Shown here: positions 1-3,013 of the stretch, piece by piece | How positions within the stretch are numbered: position 1 is the first letter of the stretch | Layout of the letters: every line of letters starts with the position of its first letter | From: an uncultured Clostridia bacterium | GTDB taxonomy: Bacteria > Bacillota > Clostridia > Christensenellales > CAG-917 | DNA length: 5,817 nucleotides | Assembly (NCBI GenBank): GCA_947174215.1 | Contig: CAMWIB010000075.1 | Span: 1 to 5,817, forward strand | Direction of reading: 5' to 3' | Translations under genes and position numbers: made by a program | The notes under the pieces: model-generated | Seen by the model: only the letters and a program-made list of their open reading frames with translations | Told to the model about the DNA's origin: nothing | Database searches by the model: none

Positions 1-19
1 TGATGTTTATAAGAGACAG
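1..19 (+). other. Tn5/Nextera mosaic-end adapter remnant
   Basis: The first 19 bases match the 19-base Tn5 mosaic end used in transposase-based sequencing libraries at 17 positions, differing only at bases 1 and 7; bases 8-19 (TATAAGAGACAG) are exact. It lies exactly at the window edge, and in the reading frame of the following coding sequence it would introduce a stop codon (TGA at 1-3). The natural reading is untrimmed adapter with base errors at a contig end, so genomic sequence starts at about base 20. A genuine Tn5-type insertion is much less likely. Confidence 0.88.
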
Positions 20-123
20 AGCTTCTTGCTGTGTTCGAGGCGGAAGAGGGCGTAGAGCAATTAGAGGCGGACGACGACGTCGCCGTAGAAAATATTTCCG
101 TAAATAAGACGGATGAGGAGTAA
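20..123 (+). CDS. C-terminal tail of an unidentified acidic protein (5' partial)
   Basis: An open frame runs from the adapter junction to the TAA at 121-123, giving about 33 residues; the tail includes EAEEGVEQLEADDD and ends NKTDEE. It is strongly acidic (runs of Asp and Glu, only one Lys) and probably helical then disordered. I do not recognise the family, and too little remains to assign a function. It is judged real because its stop lies three bases before the next start and the Shine-Dalgarno of the next gene is inside its last codons, the usual arrangement of coupled operon genes. Being directly upstream of an ESCRT-III-like gene, it may be part of the same system, possibly another polymer subunit or adaptor; its acidic end would fit an MIT-binding tail, but that is speculation. 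Confidence 0.7.
115..120 (+). promoter_or_regulatory. Shine-Dalgarno of the ESCRT-III-like gene, inside the upstream stop region
   Basis: GAGGAG ends six bases before the ATG at 127 and forms the last two sense codons of the preceding gene. Termination at 121-123 and initiation at 127 therefore occur on the same ribosome footprint, which suggests translational coupling of the two genes. Confidence 0.75.
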
Positions 124-126
124 ATT

Positions 127-693
127 ATGGGTGTAAAGCTTAGCAAGGAACAGAAAAAGAAACAGCTTATCAGACAGACGATAAACGCTATGAATAAGCA
201 GATACAAAAGCTTGAAGAGCAGAAGCAGGTGTACATAAACGCAGGCAAGCAGGCAAAGCAGAAGGGACTCAACGAGCAGTACAATCTCGCGCTTTCGGGA
301 CTCAAAATGACGATTGCCCAGCAAAAGAGAGTGTACGAGATGAAGCTCAACTTCGAGATAACCTCGCAGATGAAGGATATGACGAAGATGACTTCGGAGT
401 TTTTGCAGGGTATGGGTACGCTCAGCAAGGATATGATGAAGCTCACCAAAGAGAGCGATTTCAAGAAGGTGTCCAAGCAGTTCAACGAGGCTATGCTCAG
501 CGTAGAGGTGCAGGCGGACCAGATGGAGTCGTTTATGGAAGATACGCAGTCCACGTTCGCTTCCAATTACAGCCTTGACGCAGACGAAACCAAGGAGATT
601 GAGTCGCTTATCACCAATCAGGCTTCCGCAGAGGAGTCCGTCGAGGACGCCATTGAGAAGGAGCTTGAAGAGCTTAAAAAGAGAATGTCATAA
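127..693 (+). CDS. ESCRT-III (Snf7/CHMP)-like helical protein with MIM1-like C-terminus
   Basis: This 188-residue protein is almost wholly helical with no signal peptide or membrane segment. It has the ESCRT-III charge pattern: a Lys-rich first helix (residues 4-20), a second long helix (about 38-90), and an acidic C-terminal half. Residues 119-138 (F-N-E-A-M ... V-Q-A-D-Q-M-E-S-F-M) resemble, from memory, the CHMP1/CHMP2 segment containing D-V-Q-T-Q-Q-M-E-D. The final helix, E173 to K184 (EDAIEKELEELK), follows the MIM1 consensus (D/E)xxLxxRLxxL(K/R), with Ile for the first Leu and Glu for the Arg. Family knowledge: ESCRT-III proteins form membrane-bound filaments that constrict or repair membranes and are remodelled by Vps4, whose MIT domain binds such tails. 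The next gene encodes just such an ATPase, 15 bases downstream. The length is slightly short for the family (about 200-240). Alternatives are a PspA/Vipp1 relative or an unrelated coiled coil; the C-terminal motif plus its neighbour argue for ESCRT-III. Confidence 0.75.
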   Translation: MGVKLSKEQKKKQLIRQTINAMNKQIQKLEEQKQVYINAGKQAKQKGLNEQYNLALSGLKMTIAQQKRVYEMKLNFEITSQMKDMTKMTSEFLQGMGTLSKDMMKLTKESDFKKVSKQFNEAMLSVEVQADQMESFMEDTQSTFASNYSLDADETKEIESLITNQASAEESVEDAIEKELEELKKRMS

Positions 694-698
694 TTTTC

Positions 699-702
699 GG
701 AG
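699..702 (+). promoter_or_regulatory. Shine-Dalgarno of the MIT-AAA-AAA gene
   Basis: GGAG lies six bases upstream of the ATG at 709, within the 15-base gap after the previous stop codon. It supports 709 rather than the next in-frame ATG at 736 as the start, which also keeps the whole first helix of the MIT-like domain. Confidence 0.72.
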
Positions 703-708
703 TGTAGT

Positions 709-2841
709 ATGGCAAGTGTTGATTTGTTGTATGAGATGTTTGAGCTTTACCTGAAAAAGGCAAAGGAAAGTCAGGAGAAGGGCGACCTTGCGCTTGCCAA
801 ACGCTACTATATGCTTTCCGCCGAGCAGATGCTCAAAGTGGCGAAGGAGAGCAAGGGCGAGCTGCAAAAGGCGAGATATAAGCGCGCCAAAAATCTTATA
901 GAGCTTGCCGAGAGCTTGCAGACTAATGAGAAAAAGAAGCAGGCAAGCACGGGCGACGAGGAAGAATCGAACGTCAAGGTGGAAAAGGTTGAGAAGATAA
1001 CTCTCGACGAAGCCTTGAAGCGTTTGAACGAGCTTGAAGGTCTTGCAGAGGTCAAGAGTCAGGTGTGCGATTGGGTGGACCAGATTAAGGTCTTTACAAT
1101 GCGTAAGTCGCGCGGTATGTCCGTACCCGATATGTCGTATCATATGGTATTTACGGGCAACCCCGGTACAGGTAAGACCACGGTCGCAAGAATTATGTCA
1201 CAGATATATTGCGCGCTCGGCATACTCAGCGAGGGACATCTCGTCGAGGTGGATAGAAGCGACCTCGTTGCGGGTTACGTCGGACAGACGGCAATAAAGA
1301 CTCAGGGCGTACTCAAAAAGGCGATGGGCGGCGTGCTGTTTATAGACGAGGCATACTCCCTTGCAAACGGCTCGGGAAACGACTTCGGTCAGGAAGCGAT
1401 AGACACGGTTCTCAAAGCGATGGAGGATAACCGTGATAATCTCGTCGTAATCGTCGCGGGCTACACGGACTTGATGGAGAAGTTCATAAACTCCAACCCG
1501 GGACTTCGCTCGCGCTTTAAGAATTTCGTACAGTTTGCGGACTACACGGGCGCGGAGCTTTACAACATTTTCAAACGCCAGTGCGACAAGAACCAGTACG
1601 TCCTTGATACGGACGCGTCAAGAGCGTTGCACGCATATTTCAATAAGAAGTACGCTGAAAGAGATAAGAATTTCGGCAACGGCAGAGATGCGAGAAACCT
1701 CTTTGAAAAGACGGTCACAATGCAGTCAAAGCGTATCGCGCTTTCAAGGAATCCCTCAAATGAGGAGATGGCGACGATTACCGCGCAGGACCTGCCGTTT
1801 GACGTGAATTTCCCACCGATAAACAATAACAACAATGACTACAATCCGCCGAAACCGCCGTTTAATACACCGCCTTACGGTGGAAAAACCAACGATTCCG
1901 ACAATAAACCGTCAAAGGACGATATCCCGACTCCCGAGGATAAGGTGTTGGAGGACGGTGCAAAGAACGGTGCTAACAGCGAGTTTAAGTTCGATTGGGA
2001 CAGCTTGCCCGAGGTTACTTTCAAGGACGTTGCGGGACTTGACGCCGTCAAGGAGGAAGTGAGAATCAAGGTTCTTCTTCCCTTGCAAAATCCCGAAGCG
2101 TTCGAGGGCTACGTCAAAAAGAGCGGCGGCGGTCTGCTTCTCTACGGACCTCCGGGAACGGGTAAAACTATGATTGCGGCGGCGATAGCGAATGAGATAG
2201 GCGCAAAGTTCTGTTCCGTAAAGCCGTCTGATTTGTTGCATCAGGGCGCAGGTCAGTCCGAAAAAGCGGTGCGCGCATTGTTTGCACAGGCAAGAGAATT
2301 TCCGTGTGCCGTCATATACTTTGACGAGATGGATTCCATTTCGCCAAAGAATACTAAGTCGCAGTACGCGAAACAGCTTCGCTCCGAGTTACTTGCGCAG
2401 TTGCAGGGCGTGGAGAGCTACAAGAAGCAGACGAACAATATTCTGTTTTTGATTGCCGCAACCAATAAGCCGTGGGATATCGACAGCGCGTTCGTACGTC
2501 CCGGTCGTTTTGGTACGAGGGTGTACGTCGGGCTTCCAGATGACGACGCCCGTAAGTATATGATTGAAAACAGACTTTCAAAGATTGGAAGCAAGGGCGT
2601 AGTCAAGGTGTCCGAGGATATCAAGGTAGACGAGGTCGTCAAGGAAACGGAAGGTTTCAACGGCTCGGATATGACGAATCTTATGGATAAGATAGAGGAA
2701 ATATCCATTTTGCGCGGAATAAGCACGGGCGCGAAGTATATCGCTCATGCGGACTTCGAGGACGCGCTCAAAGACATTTCGTCAACCGTACAAAAGGAAG
2801 ATATTGAAAAGCTTATGGTGTGGCGCTCCGACAACAACTGA
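709..2841 (+). CDS. MIT domain - CbxX-type AAA - Vps4-type AAA double ATPase
   Basis: A 710-residue cytosolic ATPase with four parts. Residues 1-72 form a three-helix bundle like an MIT domain (K-A-K-E-S...G-D-L-A-L-A-K-R-Y-Y, closing N-L-I-E-L-A-E-S-L). Residues about 98-365 are a CbxX/EccA/SpoVK-type AAA+ module: Walker A GNPGTGKT 150-157 (K156), pore loop GYVGQT 189-194, Walker B LFIDEA 210-215, arginine-finger region GLRSRF 265-270, sensor 2 near R329. Residues 366-424 are a Pro/Asn-rich linker. Residues 425-710 are a meiotic-clade AAA: DVAGL 440-444, Walker A GPPGTGKT 480-487 (K486), Walker B YFDEMDSI 537-544, sensor 1 in AATNKPWDID (N586), arginines R597 and R600, and a Vps4-like C-terminal helix (DFEDAL...TV, 682-694). 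Family knowledge: Vps4 extracts ESCRT-III subunits after its MIT domain binds their tails. The gene directly upstream supplies a candidate substrate. Both ATP sites look intact. Joining these two AAA clades in one chain is unusual. Confidence 0.9.
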   Translation: MASVDLLYEMFELYLKKAKESQEKGDLALAKRYYMLSAEQMLKVAKESKGELQKARYKRAKNLIELAESLQTNEKKKQASTGDEEESNVKVEKVEKITLDEALKRLNELEGLAEVKSQVCDWVDQIKVFTMRKSRGMSVPDMSYHMVFTGNPGTGKTTVARIMSQIYCALGILSEGHLVEVDRSDLVAGYVGQTAIKTQGVLKKAMGGVLFIDEAYSLANGSGNDFGQEAIDTVLKAMEDNRDNLVVIVAGYTDLMEKFINSNPGLRSRFKNFVQFADYTGAELYNIFKRQCDKNQYVLDTDASRALHAYFNKKYAERDKNFGNGRDARNLFEKTVTMQSKRIALSRNPSNEEMATITAQDLPFDVNFPPINNNNNDYNPPKPPFNTPPYGGKTNDSDNKPSKDDIPTPEDKVLEDGAKNGANSEFKFDWDSLPEVTFKDVAGLDAVKEEVRIKVLLPLQNPEAFEGYVKKSGGGLLLYGPPGTGKTMIAAAIANEIGAKFCSVKPSDLLHQGAGQSEKAVRALFAQAREFPCAVIYFDEMDSISPKNTKSQYAKQLRSELLAQLQGVESYKKQTNNILFLIAATNKPWDIDSAFVRPGRFGTRVYVGLPDDDARKYMIENRLSKIGSKGVVKVSEDIKVDEVVKETEGFNGSDMTNLMDKIEEISILRGISTGAKYIAHADFEDALKDISSTVQKEDIEKLMVWRSDNN
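1801..1980 (+). other. Low-complexity Pro/Asn-rich linker between the two AAA domains
   Basis: Within the ATPase, residues about 365-424 hold a run of five Asn (372-376), three Pro-Pro pairs among 380-392, and then a mainly polar, charged stretch. It is most likely a flexible tether letting the CbxX-type and Vps4-type rings move independently, or the seam of a gene fusion. It encodes no recognisable domain. Confidence 0.75.
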
Positions 2842-2866
2842 CTTTTCAGCGTAACGGCTTGAAAAG
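2842..2866 (+). repeat. Inverted repeat (hairpin) right after the ATPase stop
   Basis: CTTTTCA at 2842-2848 is exactly complementary to TGAAAAG at 2860-2866. With one bulged T, AGC and GCT can extend this to a nine-pair stem around a six-base loop. It begins at the base after the stop codon, a usual place for an operon end or an RNA-processing site. No U-rich tract follows (TATAGCG), so a factor-independent terminator is not well supported; it may act as an mRNA 3'-end stabiliser or attenuator. Confidence 0.5.
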
Positions 2867-3002
2867 TATAGCGACGAGTGCCGTACTTAGATGTGTGCTG
2901 TATTAGAGCGCCGTATTATAGGCGGGTGCGACATCTGTGAGCGCAGTCAATGCACAAGATTTATAGGTATATTATATAGTTTTAATATTGCATAGACGAT
3001 AT

Positions 3003-3007
3003 AGGAG
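3003..3007 (+). promoter_or_regulatory. Shine-Dalgarno of the TIR gene
   Basis: AGGAG six bases before the ATG at 3014 is the strongest ribosome-binding site for this frame and selects that start over the in-frame ATG at 3026 (Met5), which has no such spacing. Confidence 0.78.
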
Positions 3008-3013
3008 TAAACG

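Larger units (their letters stand above)
2842..3013 (+). promoter_or_regulatory. 172-base intergenic region, possible promoter/leader of the TIR gene
   Basis: This is the only sizeable gap in the window. Its left half holds the 2842-2866 hairpin and a possible nested fold: AGATGT 2889-2894 with ACATCT 2931-2936, enclosing CGCC 2909-2912 with GGCG 2921-2924. Its right half, about 2959-2990, is abruptly AT-rich, with the palindrome TATATTATATA at 2968-2978 containing TATTAT (2970-2975) as a possible -10 box. I see no good -35 hexamer at the right distance. The gap suggests the TIR gene has its own transcription start or regulated read-through, unlike the tightly packed genes before it. Confidence 0.35.

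Noticed and set aside
1..19. Natural Tn5-like mobile element end
   Set aside because: The match stops exactly at 19 bases at the window edge and no transposase or second end is present, which is the signature of library adapter.
127..693. PspA/Vipp1 (phage-shock) assignment
   Set aside because: Those are also ESCRT-III relatives, but the CHMP-like central segment, the MIM1-like tail and the neighbouring MIT ATPase fit the Snf7/CHMP branch better; the choice still needs a profile search.
1000..1803. CbbX (RuBisCO activase) or EccA (type VII secretion) identity for the ATPase
   Set aside because: Only the first AAA module resembles these families; the MIT-like N-terminus, the second Vps4-type module and the absence of RuBisCO or ESX genes point elsewhere.
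2842..2866. Intrinsic terminator after the ATPase gene
   Set aside because: The hairpin is real as an inverted repeat, but the stem is AT-rich and no run of T follows, so a terminator call is not supported.
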